A stretch of 64,000 nucleotides of DNA from SLSG01 sp964477035 (GTDB lineage: Bacteria > Bacteroidota > Bacteroidia > Bacteroidales > UBA7960), in assembly GCA_964477035.1 (NCBI GenBank), contig CAYZCW010000010.1, forward strand, positions 1 to 64,000. The letters are read 5' to 3'. A program made the position numbers and the translations under genes. Of the stretch, positions 53,593 through 62,429 are shown one piece after another. How positions within the stretch are numbered: the stretch's first letter is position 1; each line of letters begins with the position of its first letter. A model generated the notes under the pieces. It was not told the origin of the DNA, searched no databases, and saw nothing but the letters and a program-made list of their open reading frames with translations.

Positions 53593-55119
53593 TTATTTGC
53601 GCAGGGCGATCCGGAAGGTGGTCCCGCGGTTCAGGGCGGACTCCTTCACAAACAGCCGGCCATTGTGATAGCTTTCGATGATCCTCCTGCTGAGCGACAA
53701 GCCCAGCCCCCACCCCCTTTTTTTGCTGGTGTACCCGGTCTTGAACACCGTGTTGAATTTGGAAGAGGGGATGCCCTTCCCGGTGTCGCTCACGTCGATC
53801 ACCACCATGCGGGGCTGTTCCCTGATCTGCAGGGCAATGTCCCCATAGCCATCCATGGCATCGACGGCATTCTTGATCAGGTTCTCGATCACCCATCCGA
53901 ACAAATTCGCGTTCAGGGGAACCATCACTTCCGGGCGGCTGCTGGTCACCACGAAGCCCACCTTTCTGGAGGTCCTGGATTTCATGTAGGTCACGGTCTC
54001 TTCCACCACGGAAACAATGTCCGTGGGAGAAAGGCTGGGGGCCGACCCGATCTTGGAGAAGCGTTCCGTGATATTCTCCAGCCGGTGAATGTCCTTCAGG
54101 ATCTCGCCAATGGTCTCTTGGTCAACGCCTTTCATCTTCAGCAACTCCACCCACCCCATGAGGGAAGAAAGCGGGGTGCCCAGCTGGTGGGCCGTCTCCT
54201 TGGACATGCCCACCCAGACCAGGTTCTGCTCCGCATTCCTGGCCAGGCTGAATAAGAAATAGGATACCAGCAGGAAAATGCCGATCACCAGAAGTTGTGC
54301 GATGGGGTAGTAGCGCAGCTGGGTGACCAGGAAGGAGTTGGTGTAATAGACGTAAGCCTTGCCATAAGTGGGCAGGTAGATTTCGATGGGCGGGTTTTTC
54401 TCCGCCATGGACCGGATCAGGGACGCCACCTCTTCCGGATCGTCCTGGTTCACCTCCCCGATGTTGCCGTAGTCCAGCAATTGCCTGCCGGTGCTGTCGG
54501 CCACGATGACCGGCAGGTTTGCCGAACCCACCACAATGTCCGAAATAAAGGAGTTCACCAGATCCTCCAGCACCTCCCGCAGCTCGGTAAAAAGCCGGGA
54601 GTCCCGGTAGTAAATATACTGCACGTTTCGCCCCACGGCAAACTCGATGGGGGGATAATCCGAGAAGTACGCCAGCAGGTCCCCCTCCAGGCGGGAAGCC
54701 CCGGCGAACCGGTCATCCAGGTTCATGCTGGAATAGACGGTGCCGTCCTCGTCGACCAGGATGACCGGGATGGTGGTGTTGGAGCGGAGCACCTCGATGA
54801 TGAAATTCAGCTCGTCGGAACTCTCGGCCACGTTCAGGCGGCGCTGGACCTTGGCCTGGAGCTCCACCCGCTTGCGCTCCTCCTGGCTGATGGCATCAAA
54901 GAATTCCTCGGTATACTGCACCAGGCTGGCCCGCCGCTGCACCGCATCGGCCCACAGCTCCACCTTGCGCCTTTCATCCTCGGTGATCTTGCGGACAATC
55001 ACATCGGCATAATACAGGGACACCCCCACGATCAGGGCCGCGAACAACAGCAGCAGCAGCTTCCAGCGCTGTTTGCGGGAGGACATGTCGAAACCGGTGA
55101 TTTCCCTCAGCAGGTTCAA
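53593..55119 (-). CDS. membrane sensor histidine kinase
   Basis: A 508-residue kinase. Membrane helices at about 20-38 and 272-293 enclose a periplasmic sensor domain with a coiled-coil start (ERRKVELWADAVQRRASLV). The H-box is SKETAHQLGTPLSSLMGW with H311. The ATP-binding domain has N-box WVIENLIKNAVDAM, G1 VSDTGKGIP and G2 GWGLGLSLSRRII. No response regulator is adjacent, so it is an orphan in this window. ATG 55086 (MSSRKQR) is an alternative start. A TAATTTTG box (55158-55151) may be its -7 element. Confidence 0.92.
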   Translation of the reverse strand: MNLLREITGFDMSSRKQRWKLLLLLFAALIVGVSLYYADVIVRKITEDERRKVELWADAVQRRASLVQYTEEFFDAISQEERKRVELQAKVQRRLNVAESSDELNFIIEVLRSNTTIPVILVDEDGTVYSSMNLDDRFAGASRLEGDLLAYFSDYPPIEFAVGRNVQYIYYRDSRLFTELREVLEDLVNSFISDIVVGSANLPVIVADSTGRQLLDYGNIGEVNQDDPEEVASLIRSMAEKNPPIEIYLPTYGKAYVYYTNSFLVTQLRYYPIAQLLVIGIFLLVSYFLFSLARNAEQNLVWVGMSKETAHQLGTPLSSLMGWVELLKMKGVDQETIGEILKDIHRLENITERFSKIGSAPSLSPTDIVSVVEETVTYMKSRTSRKVGFVVTSSRPEVMVPLNANLFGWVIENLIKNAVDAMDGYGDIALQIREQPRMVVIDVSDTGKGIPSSKFNTVFKTGYTSKKRGWGLGLSLSRRIIESYHNGRLFVKESALNRGTTFRIALRK

Positions 55120-55224
55120 TACTTAAAGGTTTTTCGTCGGACAGCCAGGCCAAAATTAAAACTTTTCCTCCACAAGCGGCGCCCGTTTCCCGAAATAGGA
55201 AAAAATGGTCAAAAAAGGAAGGGG

Positions 55225-55258
55225 CTTGCCCATAATGCGGGCATAAGTGTTATTTTTG
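55225..55258 (+). promoter_or_regulatory. promoter of the GH3 gene operon
   Basis: CTTG at 55225-55228, 22 bases, then TATTTTTG at 55251-55258, about 44 bases before the ATG at 55302. The long spacer lowers confidence. Confidence 0.5.
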
Positions 55259-55301
55259 TACGCTTGCAGGTATAACGAAATTCCCACAGAAAGATTACAC
55301 C

Positions 55302-56813
55302 ATGTCGTTTCTGAACTCGGTCGTTTTCTGGTTTTTCAAGAAGCGGATCACCCAGATCGAGCACTTCATGCAGCATCCGGTCGAGGTCCAGGATGCCCTG
55401 CTTAAAAAGCTGCTGCAGGCGGCCGCCAACACCGAATGGGGCCGGAAATACCGGTACTCAGAGATCCGGTCCTGCAGGGAATTCCGGGAACGGGTGCCTC
55501 TGCAGGCCTACGAAGACATCAAACCTTATGTGGACCGGCTGGTGGCGGGAGAAAACAACCTGCTCTGGCCCACCGAGATCCGCTGGTTCGCCAAGTCATC
55601 CGGGACCACCAGCGACAAAAGCAAGTTCATCCCGCTCAGCAACGAATCGCTCGAAGACTGTCATTACAAGGCAGGCAAGGACGTGCTGTCCATCTTCTGC
55701 CACAACCATCCCGACACCCATATTTTTGACGGCAAAGGATTGGTGATGGGCGGCAGTCATAAGGTCAGCGAAATCAACAACAACGCCTACTTCGGCGATT
55801 TGTCGGCCATCCTGCTGCAGAACTTTCCGTTCTGGGGAGAATTCATGCGCACCCCCGAATTGCCGCTGGCCCTGCTGGAGGACTGGGAGGAAAAGCTGGA
55901 CAGGATCGCCCATGCCACCTTCAGGGAAAATGTCACCAGCATCAGCGGGGTCCCCTCCTGGAACCTCATCCTGCTTAAAAAAGTCCTGGAGATCACAGGC
56001 CGTGCAAACATCCTGGAAGTCTGGCCCAACCTGGAGCTGTTCATTCACGGAGGCGTCAGTTTTGTCCCCTACCGCGAACAGTTCCGCAAGCTCATCCCCT
56101 CCTCCGCCATGACCTACCTGGAAACCTACAATGCCTCGGAAGGGTTTTTCGGCATACAGGATGTTCCCGGCTCCCGGGAGATGCTCCTGATGCTTGATTA
56201 CGGCATCTTCTACGAATTCATTCCCATGGAGGAACTGGACAAGCCGCAGCCGGCAGCCATCGGGCTGGAAGAGGTGCAAAAGGACGTGAATTATGCCCTG
56301 GTCATTTCCACCAACGGGGGATTGTGGCGGTACCTGATCGGTGACACCATCCGCTTCACCAACACCTCCCCCTTCCGATTTGTCATCTCCGGGCGCACCA
56401 AAAATTTCATCAATGCCTTTGGAGAGGAGGTCATCGTGGACAACACCGACAAGGCCCTGGATGCCGCATGCAGGGCTACCGGAGCCATCATCAGCGAATA
56501 CACCGCCGCCCCCATCTACCTGAACGACAACCACACGGCGGCCCACGAATACCTGATCGAATTTGACAGGGAGCCGGACGACATGAAACGCTTCGCAGGG
56601 GAACTGGACCGGGAGCTCCAGAACCTGAATTCGGATTATGAGGCCAAGCGGTCGGCCGACCTGATGCTGCAGCAACCCAAGGTGACGGCCGTCCCGCAGG
56701 GAACCTTCTTTGACTGGCTGAAATCCAAAGGGAAAATAGGGGGCCAGAACAAAGTTCCCCGCCTGTTCAACGACCGCAAATACGTGGACGAGATTCTCAA
56801 ATTCATCCAATAA
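55302..56813 (+). CDS. GH3 family acyl-acid amido synthetase-like protein
   Basis: A 503-residue adenylate-forming protein of the GH3 family, named after plant auxin-conjugating enzymes. The ATP motif WFAKSSGTTSDKSKFIPLS (about 97-115), the YNASEGFFGIQ motif (about 277) and YALVISTNGGLWRYLIGDTIRF with the hinge RTKNFINAFGEE are clear. Bacterial GH3 homologues are widespread in Bacteroidetes but their substrates are unknown. It begins a likely operon with the deoxynucleoside kinase (11-base gap) and kdsB. Confidence 0.9.
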   Translation: MSFLNSVVFWFFKKRITQIEHFMQHPVEVQDALLKKLLQAAANTEWGRKYRYSEIRSCREFRERVPLQAYEDIKPYVDRLVAGENNLLWPTEIRWFAKSSGTTSDKSKFIPLSNESLEDCHYKAGKDVLSIFCHNHPDTHIFDGKGLVMGGSHKVSEINNNAYFGDLSAILLQNFPFWGEFMRTPELPLALLEDWEEKLDRIAHATFRENVTSISGVPSWNLILLKKVLEITGRANILEVWPNLELFIHGGVSFVPYREQFRKLIPSSAMTYLETYNASEGFFGIQDVPGSREMLLMLDYGIFYEFIPMEELDKPQPAAIGLEEVQKDVNYALVISTNGGLWRYLIGDTIRFTNTSPFRFVISGRTKNFINAFGEEVIVDNTDKALDAACRATGAIISEYTAAPIYLNDNHTAAHEYLIEFDREPDDMKRFAGELDRELQNLNSDYEAKRSADLMLQQPKVTAVPQGTFFDWLKSKGKIGGQNKVPRLFNDRKYVDEILKFIQ

Positions 56814-56824
56814 AACCCCAAACC

Positions 56825-57439
56825 ATGCACATTGCCATTGCCGGGAATATCGGATCAGGGAAGACCACCCTGGCAGGATTGTTATCCAAGCATTACGGAT
56901 GGGAGGCCCATTATGAGGATGTGGAAACCAACCCCTACCTGAACAATTTTTACGAGGACATGCAGCGCTGGTCGTTCAACCTCCAGATCTATTTTCTCAA
57001 CAGCCGGTTTCGTCAGATCGTGGACATCCGCAAGGGGGGCAGGACCGTGATCCAGGACCGGACCATTTACGAGGATGCTTACATATTTGCGCCCAACCTG
57101 CATGCCATGGGACTGATGGCTTCGAGGGATTTCGACAATTACTCCCGGCTGTTCGAACTGATGAGCTCCTTCATTCAACCCCCCGACCTGCTGATCTACC
57201 TGCGGGCCAGCGTCCCCACCCTGGTCAGCCAGATCCAGAAAAGGGGGCGGGAGTACGAGAACTCCATCCGGCTGGACTACCTCAAAAGGCTCAACGAACG
57301 CTACGAGGAATGGATTGGGAAGTACGACCTGGGCAAGCTGCTGGTCGTCACCGTGGACACCATCAAGTTCAGCGAAAACCAGCAAGACCTCGGACAGGTC
57401 ATCCAGAAGATCGACGCCGAGATCCACGGATTATTCTGA
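56825..57439 (+). CDS. deoxynucleoside kinase
   Basis: A 204-residue cytoplasmic kinase with P-loop GNIGSGKTT (7-15), substrate residues in WSFNLQIYFLNSRF, the DRTIYEDAYIFA motif (ERS/DRS-type) and LID RGREYENSIRLDYL. The family phosphorylates deoxyadenosine, deoxyguanosine or deoxycytidine for dNTP salvage. It is 11 bases after the GH3 gene and five bases before kdsB, hence in the same transcript. Confidence 0.92.
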   Translation: MHIAIAGNIGSGKTTLAGLLSKHYGWEAHYEDVETNPYLNNFYEDMQRWSFNLQIYFLNSRFRQIVDIRKGGRTVIQDRTIYEDAYIFAPNLHAMGLMASRDFDNYSRLFELMSSFIQPPDLLIYLRASVPTLVSQIQKRGREYENSIRLDYLKRLNERYEEWIGKYDLGKLLVVTVDTIKFSENQQDLGQVIQKIDAEIHGLF

Positions 57440-57444
57440 GAACC

Positions 57445-58185
57445 ATGCAAGTGATCGGCATCATCCCGGCCCGTTACGCCTCCACCCGGTTTCCCGGCAA
57501 GCCCCTGGCAGATATCGGCGGCAAATCCATGATCCGCCGGGTGTATGAGCAGGCTTGCCGCTGCACCGCCCTGGCTCAGGTGGTGGTGGCCACCGACCAT
57601 CCCGACATCTTCCGTCATGTGGCGGGTTTCGGGCAGGTGGTGATGACCAGCCCCGACCATCCCAGCGGGACGGACCGCTGCCTGGAAGCCATCCGGCTTG
57701 TCGGCGAGGGAAAATACGGTCCCCGGGACGTGGTCGTGAACATTCAGGGAGACGAGCCCTTCATCCACCCCCTGCAGATCGAGATGCTCATCGGGTTGTT
57801 TGCCGAAAGCCGCTGCCGGATCGCCAGCCTGGTGAAAAAGATTGAGGCCGGGGACGAACTTTTTGACGAAAACGTCGTAAAAGTGGTTGTGGGGCCTGAC
57901 AAACGGGCACTGTACTTCAGCCGTTCGCCCATCCCCTTTCACCGCGGCCTGCCTCAGGAACAGTGGATTAAGAAAGGGCGTTTTTTCAAACACCTGGGCC
58001 TTTACGGGTACCGGATCGAGACCCTCGAACAGATCGGCCGGCTGCCCCAGGGGGCCCTGGAAAAAGCGGAATCCCTGGAGCAACTCCGGTGGCTGGAGCA
58101 CGGGTTCGACATCCACGTGAATGAGACAGGACTGGATAACCAGCCGGTCGACACACCGGACGACCTGAAGAAGCTCAGGTTCTGA
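57445..58185 (+). CDS. kdsB: 3-deoxy-manno-octulosonate cytidylyltransferase (CMP-KDO synthetase)
   Basis: Activates KDO for the LPS inner core. The 246 residues match KdsB: nucleotide-binding IIPARYASTRFPGKPLADI (5-23), TDHPSG-type HPSGTDR, NIQGDEPFIHP and SRSPIPFHR followed by KHLGLYGYR. The start ATG 57445 (MQVIGIIPARY) lies five bases after the kinase gene; upstream frames overlap it. Its presence implies a Gram-negative outer membrane with LPS. Confidence 0.96.
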   Translation: MQVIGIIPARYASTRFPGKPLADIGGKSMIRRVYEQACRCTALAQVVVATDHPDIFRHVAGFGQVVMTSPDHPSGTDRCLEAIRLVGEGKYGPRDVVVNIQGDEPFIHPLQIEMLIGLFAESRCRIASLVKKIEAGDELFDENVVKVVVGPDKRALYFSRSPIPFHRGLPQEQWIKKGRFFKHLGLYGYRIETLEQIGRLPQGALEKAESLEQLRWLEHGFDIHVNETGLDNQPVDTPDDLKKLRF

Positions 58186-58224
58186 GACCGGCAGGCATTG
58201 GCAACCTGCATAAAACCATACAAT

Positions 58225-59277
58225 ATGAAGATCGGCATTTACATCAGCGAACTGTTGTTTGAACATGAATCGGTGATCCTTCCGGGATTGGGCGAGTTCT
58301 ATACCCGCTACAACCCGGCCCGCTTTGTCCCGGAACTGCAAAAGGTGGAGTCCCCCTCCAAACAGGTGGCCTTCAACCCGGGCAAAACGGAAGGCGACAC
58401 CCCCCTGGTGGATTACCTGGCTGAGAAGGAAGGCATGGACACCGAACGCGTCAGGAGATACCTGGACAACTTCGCCGCGGAAGTCAGGCAGCTGCTCTCC
58501 GAAGGGAAGCAGTTCAAGCTGGAAAAAATCGGCATCCTGAGCACGGCCCCGGACGGCCACCTCTTGCTGGAACCGGACAGGTCGGTCAACTACCTCTCCG
58601 AAGCCGCCGGGATGGGATCCATCACCCAGCCGGAGAAGAAAGCGGAAGGAGCACCCCTTCCAGAACCTGGAGAAGAGGCCCCGGCAGCCGCTGCGGCCCC
58701 GGCAGCAAGCCCGGTCCCGCCGGCAGACACCCCGCCGGAGGAAGCGGCCGGCATCCGGAAGACAGAATTGCCCCCTGCCCTCCGCTGGGTGGCCTATACC
58801 GTCGTCCCCCTGCTGGTCATCATCATCATCCTGGCACTGAACTTTTCGTTTTTCTTCGGGGAAGGCGGCCTCCTTCGTTCCGGCAAGCAGGCCACCGAGG
58901 CCCCGGCTGCCGTGCCGGCGGACCCGCCGGAAACGGAAGCCGCCGTGGAAGAACCTGCCCGGGACGCCGGTCAGGCCGCGGAAGAAACCCCCGAAGTGAC
59001 CCCCCCCGCCGGGGATGCCGCCACCGCCGCAGCGCCCCGGACGGACGGGCCTACTTACTACATCGTGGTGGGCAGTTTCCCCGACCGGGAGGTGGCCGAC
59101 CGCTATGTGGAACGGCTTCGTGCCCAGGGAGCAAGCCAGGCGGCGGTATTCATGCAGACGGGCTTCGGATACCACCGGGTCGCCTATGCAGTCTATAACG
59201 ACCTGTCAGAGGCCGAAGCCGTGCTGGAGACCGTCAAGGAACAGATCAACCAGGACGCCTATATTCTGCACCGCTGA
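58225..59277 (+). CDS. HU-CCDC81 and SPOR domain membrane protein
   Basis: A 350-residue protein from ATG 58225 (MKIGIYISELL). The N-terminal 125 residues match the HU-like CCDC81 domain found in Bacteroidetes (EHESVILPGLGEFYTRYNPARF). An Ala/Pro/Glu-rich linker leads to one membrane helix (about 187-211). A second low-complexity linker then leads to a C-terminal SPOR domain (about 275-348; YYIVVGSFPDREVADRYVERL), which binds denuded peptidoglycan at division sites. It probably links the cytoplasm to septal murein. The function of the HU-like part is unknown. Confidence 0.9.
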   Translation: MKIGIYISELLFEHESVILPGLGEFYTRYNPARFVPELQKVESPSKQVAFNPGKTEGDTPLVDYLAEKEGMDTERVRRYLDNFAAEVRQLLSEGKQFKLEKIGILSTAPDGHLLLEPDRSVNYLSEAAGMGSITQPEKKAEGAPLPEPGEEAPAAAAAPAASPVPPADTPPEEAAGIRKTELPPALRWVAYTVVPLLVIIIILALNFSFFFGEGGLLRSGKQATEAPAAVPADPPETEAAVEEPARDAGQAAEETPEVTPPAGDAATAAAPRTDGPTYYIVVGSFPDREVADRYVERLRAQGASQAAVFMQTGFGYHRVAYAVYNDLSEAEAVLETVKEQINQDAYILHR

Positions 59278-59304
59278 TCACCGGCGGATCAAACCCTTGA
59301 TGTT

Positions 59305-59982
59305 TTGGCCAAAAAGAAGCTGCAACGGTTTGCGGAGATCAACGTCTTTCCCAATGTCATCCAGCCCGGGATCAGGCATCCCGCATCCGACCATCATTAC
59401 CGGGGCGACTGGAACCGCCGTTACTTCCGGAACGACCATCCCCTGGTCCTGGAGATCGGCTGCGGCAAGGGAGAGTATACCATGGCGCTGGCCAGGGCCT
59501 TTCCAGGACACAACCACCTGGGCATCGACATCAAGGGCGACCGCCTGTGGAAAGGGGCCCGGGCGGCCCTTCAGGAAGGCCTGCTGAATGCCGCTTTTCT
59601 TCGGGTACAGGCCGAGCGGCTGCATTATATTTTCGGGGAAAACGAAGTATCGGGCATCTACCTCACTTTCCCGGACCCGCAGCTGAGGGAGTCCAGACGA
59701 AAGAAACGGCTCACCTCCCCCCGCTTTCTGGAGCTCTACAAGGGGTTCCTCAGACCCGGCAGCCCCATCCACCTGAAAACCGACAATCCCCGGCTTTACG
59801 AATACACCCTGGAGGTGATCCGGGAAGGGAGACACTCCCTGCGTTTCGCCACGGAAGACCTTTACGGGGAACGGCAGGTGGATGAGCCGATGATCAGGGA
59901 GGTCCGGACACACTATGAAACCCTGTTCCTGGAACAGGGCCTGCCCATCCGCTACATCAAGTTCGAACTGAACCAGGAATAA
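59305..59982 (+). CDS. trmB: tRNA (guanine46-N7)-methyltransferase
   Basis: A 225-residue SAM methyltransferase for m7G46 in tRNA. Motif I is VLEIGCGKGEYTMALA (about 48-63), the acidic loop GIDIKGDRLWKGA follows, and the TFPDPQLRESRRKKRLT motif corresponds to the usual FPDPW. The frame starts with TTG at 59305 (MAKKKLQRFAE), because no in-frame ATG fits; the nearby ATG at 59300 is in another frame. It follows the SPOR gene after 27 bases and precedes the alkyltransferase-like gene by two. Confidence 0.93.
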   Translation: MAKKKLQRFAEINVFPNVIQPGIRHPASDHHYRGDWNRRYFRNDHPLVLEIGCGKGEYTMALARAFPGHNHLGIDIKGDRLWKGARAALQEGLLNAAFLRVQAERLHYIFGENEVSGIYLTFPDPQLRESRRKKRLTSPRFLELYKGFLRPGSPIHLKTDNPRLYEYTLEVIREGRHSLRFATEDLYGERQVDEPMIREVRTHYETLFLEQGLPIRYIKFELNQE

Positions 59983-59984
59983 AC

Positions 59985-60335
59985 ATGCACACGCAGACAC
60001 CGGAAGCATCATTCTTTGACAGGGTCTATGAAGTGGTCCGCCTGGTGCCCCGGGGCCGGGTCACCACCTATGGCGCCATCGCCGCCTACCTGGGCTCAGG
60101 GAGGGGCGCCCGCATGGTGGGATGGGCCATGAACCAGTCGCATGCCTGCCGGCAATATGTGCCCGCCCACCGGGTGGTCAACCGCCAGGGGATGCTGACC
60201 GGGAAGCACCATTTCGGCGGGCCCCGCCTCATGCAGCAATTGCTCGAGGGCGAGGACGTGCGTGTGGAGAGGGACCAGGTGCAGGATTTCAAACGCCTTT
60301 TCTGGGATCCGGCCAGGGAATTGCCCTTGCCCTGA
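59985..60335 (+). CDS. alkyltransferase-like (ATL) protein, MGMT-family without the active cysteine
   Basis: A 116-residue DNA-binding protein of the O6-alkylguanine transferase C-terminal domain. The helix-turn-helix VPRGRVTTYGAIAAYLG is intact, but the catalytic PCHRV is PAHRV (P60-A61-H62-R63), so no alkyl transfer is possible. ATL proteins flip O6-alkylguanine and flag it for nucleotide excision repair. The start codon comes two bases after the trmB stop. Confidence 0.9.
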   Translation: MHTQTPEASFFDRVYEVVRLVPRGRVTTYGAIAAYLGSGRGARMVGWAMNQSHACRQYVPAHRVVNRQGMLTGKHHFGGPRLMQQLLEGEDVRVERDQVQDFKRLFWDPARELPLP

Positions 60336-60420
60336 GGGCTGCCCGGACTTCTTTTTTTGGCCGGAAATTAAATTTGTATTATTTTTACAAAAACCAAATT
60401 AAAATAAATCCGGGGCGGTT

Positions 60421-60431
60421 CCCCCCCCCCC
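60421..60431 (+). repeat. C11 homopolymer in the nifU leader
   Basis: Eleven C in a row, ending 21 bases before the ATG of the NifU-domain gene. Upstream, TAAATTTG (60369-60376) matches a -7 box, so the tract would lie in the leader. Confidence 0.85.
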
Positions 60432-60452
60432 ATTTACCCAAATTGCACACCC

Positions 60453-60701
60453 ATGTCAACCGAAGCCAAAGCCACTCTGATACAAAAAGTTGAGAATGTC
60501 ATTGCCCAGATCAGGCCCTATCTTGAGGCCGACGGCGGGAACATCCGTTTCGTGGAACTGACCGAAGACAACGTGGTCATGGTCGAACTGCTGGGCACCT
60601 GCGGCCATTGTCCCATGAGCACCATGACGCTGAAGGCGGGGGTCGAGCAGGCGGTCCGCAAGGCCCTGCCCGAGATCAAATCGGTCGAGGCCATCAACTG
60701 A
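60453..60701 (+). CDS. NifU C-terminal domain protein (Fe-S scaffold/carrier)
   Basis: An 82-residue single-domain NifU/NfuA-type protein. The Fe-S ligating CxxC is C50-C53 in GTCGHCPMST; VENVIAQIRPYLEADGGNIRFVEL at the front is typical. It delivers or assembles [4Fe-4S] clusters in the cytoplasm. It stands alone, downstream of the ATL gene by 117 bases with its own possible -7 box, and is convergent with nadE. Confidence 0.93.
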   Translation: MSTEAKATLIQKVENVIAQIRPYLEADGGNIRFVELTEDNVVMVELLGTCGHCPMSTMTLKAGVEQAVRKALPEIKSVEAIN

Positions 60702-60729
60702 CCGTACCGGGCAACTGACCGTACCGGGC
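60696..60729. repeat. 17-bp tandem duplication across the nifU stop codon
   Basis: AACTGACCGTACCGGGC occurs twice in direct succession (60696-60712 and 60713-60729). The first copy contains the nifU stop codon TGA. Confidence 0.9.
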
Positions 60730-60741
60730 GCCGCCCATCCC

Positions 60742-62409
60742 TCAGCCAGGATATCTGGCCACGATCGGCATCCTCCGGCCCGAACCGAATCCTTTCTGGG
60801 ACACCCTCAGCACCGGGGGTGTCTGTTTTCTTTTATACTCGCAGGCATTGACCAGGCGGAGGACCTGCCTGACCAGCTGTTGCGGGAATCCCATGTCCAC
60901 GATTTCCCGGGGACCTTTCTCACGTTCGATGTACTGAAACAGGACGGGGTCCAGCTCCCCGTACTCCGGCAGGGAGTCTGAGTCCTTTTGTCCGGGCCGG
61001 AGTTCGGCCGAAGGGGGTTTCTCGATCGTATGCCAGGGAATGACCTCCTCCCGGCGGTTGATGTACCTGGCCAGGCCATAGACTTCCGTCTTGTACAGGT
61101 CGCCGATGACGGACAGCCCCCCGCACATGTCCCCGTAGAGGGTCCCGTAGCCCACGGCGGCCTCGCTTTTGTTGGAGGTATTCAGCAGCATATGGCCGAA
61201 TTTGTTGGACAGCCCCATCAGCAGCACGGCGCGGGCCCTGGCCTGAAGGTTCTCCTCCGTCACATCCGGGGGCAGGCCACCCAGCAGGGGATCGAGGCTG
61301 CCCTGCAGGGAAGCCACCACCTGATGAATGGGCAGGATGTCGTGGCGAACTCCCAGGTTCTTTGCCAGGGCCACCGCATCACTGACGGAATGGTCCGAAC
61401 TGTGGGGCCCGGGCATGAGCACGGCCCACACCTTGTCCTTTCCCAGGGCGTGCACGGCCAGCACCAGGGTCAGGGCCGAATCAAGCCCCCCGGACAGGCC
61501 CAGCAGGACTTCCCTGATCCCGGTTTTCCGGCAATAGTCCGACAGGCCGAAAACCAGGGCCCGCATCAGGTTTTCATTCTTTTCGTCCGGCCCGGGCGGG
61601 ACATCATACCCCTGGACCGGTGGCTCCCCGCCGGCCCCTTCATCTGCCCGGAGCGCCTCCAGGTCGAAAAGCTGCAGGTCCTCCCGGAAGGAAGCCAGCC
61701 GGCCGGCCAGCCGGCCCGAAGGGGTGAAGGCCGCCGAGGCCCCGTCGAAGACCAGCTCGGCATGGGCTCCCACCTGATTGACCATGAAGACGGGTAGCCG
61801 GGCCCTGCGGGCATTCAGGGCAAAGGTTTCCAGCCTTTCCCCGCAGCGGTTCCAGGCAAAGGGGGAGGCAGAGATATTGATGACCAGGTCGGGACGCTCC
61901 CGCATGAGTTCCTCCAGGGGGCTGACGGAATACATCCTGCGCGGCCCGACATCCCACAGGTCCTCGCAGACCGTGAGGGCGATGCGTTTCCCCCGGAAAG
62001 GAACGGTCCGGAAGGTCCGTGCAGGCTCGAAATAGCGGTACTCGTCGAACACGTCATAGGTGGGCAGCAGGCCCTTGTCGCAGCGCGCCGCCACCTGCCC
62101 ATCCGACAATAGAAAGGCGGCATTCGACAGGCGTTTGCCGCTTTCATGGGGGTTGAAGGCGGGACTGCCCACCACGGCCGCAATGCCATGGCAGCGGGAG
62201 GCGATCCGGTTTACCTGCTGCAGGCAGGCTTCCACAAACCCATCGAATTGCAACAGGTCGGCGGGGGGGTACCCGCACACGGACAGCTCGGAAAAGACCA
62301 CCAGGTCGGCCCCTTGCTTTTGAGCCCTTTCCAGGCAGTCCAGGGTGAGGGCGGTGTTGGCGTCGAAATCACCGACACGGAAATTCAGTTGTGCAAGGGC
62401 AATGATCAT
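60742..62409 (-). CDS. nadE: glutamine-dependent NAD+ synthetase
   Basis: Makes NAD from deamido-NAD, glutamine and ATP. A 555-residue two-domain enzyme. The N-terminal nitrilase-like glutaminase has the triad E41 (FSELSVCGYPP), K112 (CDKGLLPTYDVF) and C148 (LTVCEDLWD). The C-terminal synthetase has the ATP loop SGGLDS (306-311) and GTLYGDMCGG. In several Bacteroidetes nadE adjoins gliding genes, and gldB is nearby here. It follows the PorT-like gene by 20 bases on the same strand. Confidence 0.96.
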   Translation of the reverse strand: MIIALAQLNFRVGDFDANTALTLDCLERAQKQGADLVVFSELSVCGYPPADLLQFDGFVEACLQQVNRIASRCHGIAAVVGSPAFNPHESGKRLSNAAFLLSDGQVAARCDKGLLPTYDVFDEYRYFEPARTFRTVPFRGKRIALTVCEDLWDVGPRRMYSVSPLEELMRERPDLVINISASPFAWNRCGERLETFALNARRARLPVFMVNQVGAHAELVFDGASAAFTPSGRLAGRLASFREDLQLFDLEALRADEGAGGEPPVQGYDVPPGPDEKNENLMRALVFGLSDYCRKTGIREVLLGLSGGLDSALTLVLAVHALGKDKVWAVLMPGPHSSDHSVSDAVALAKNLGVRHDILPIHQVVASLQGSLDPLLGGLPPDVTEENLQARARAVLLMGLSNKFGHMLLNTSNKSEAAVGYGTLYGDMCGGLSVIGDLYKTEVYGLARYINRREEVIPWHTIEKPPSAELRPGQKDSDSLPEYGELDPVLFQYIEREKGPREIVDMGFPQQLVRQVLRLVNACEYKRKQTPPVLRVSQKGFGSGRRMPIVARYPG

Positions 62410-62429
62410 CCGTCAGCTTGGTTTCGGCA

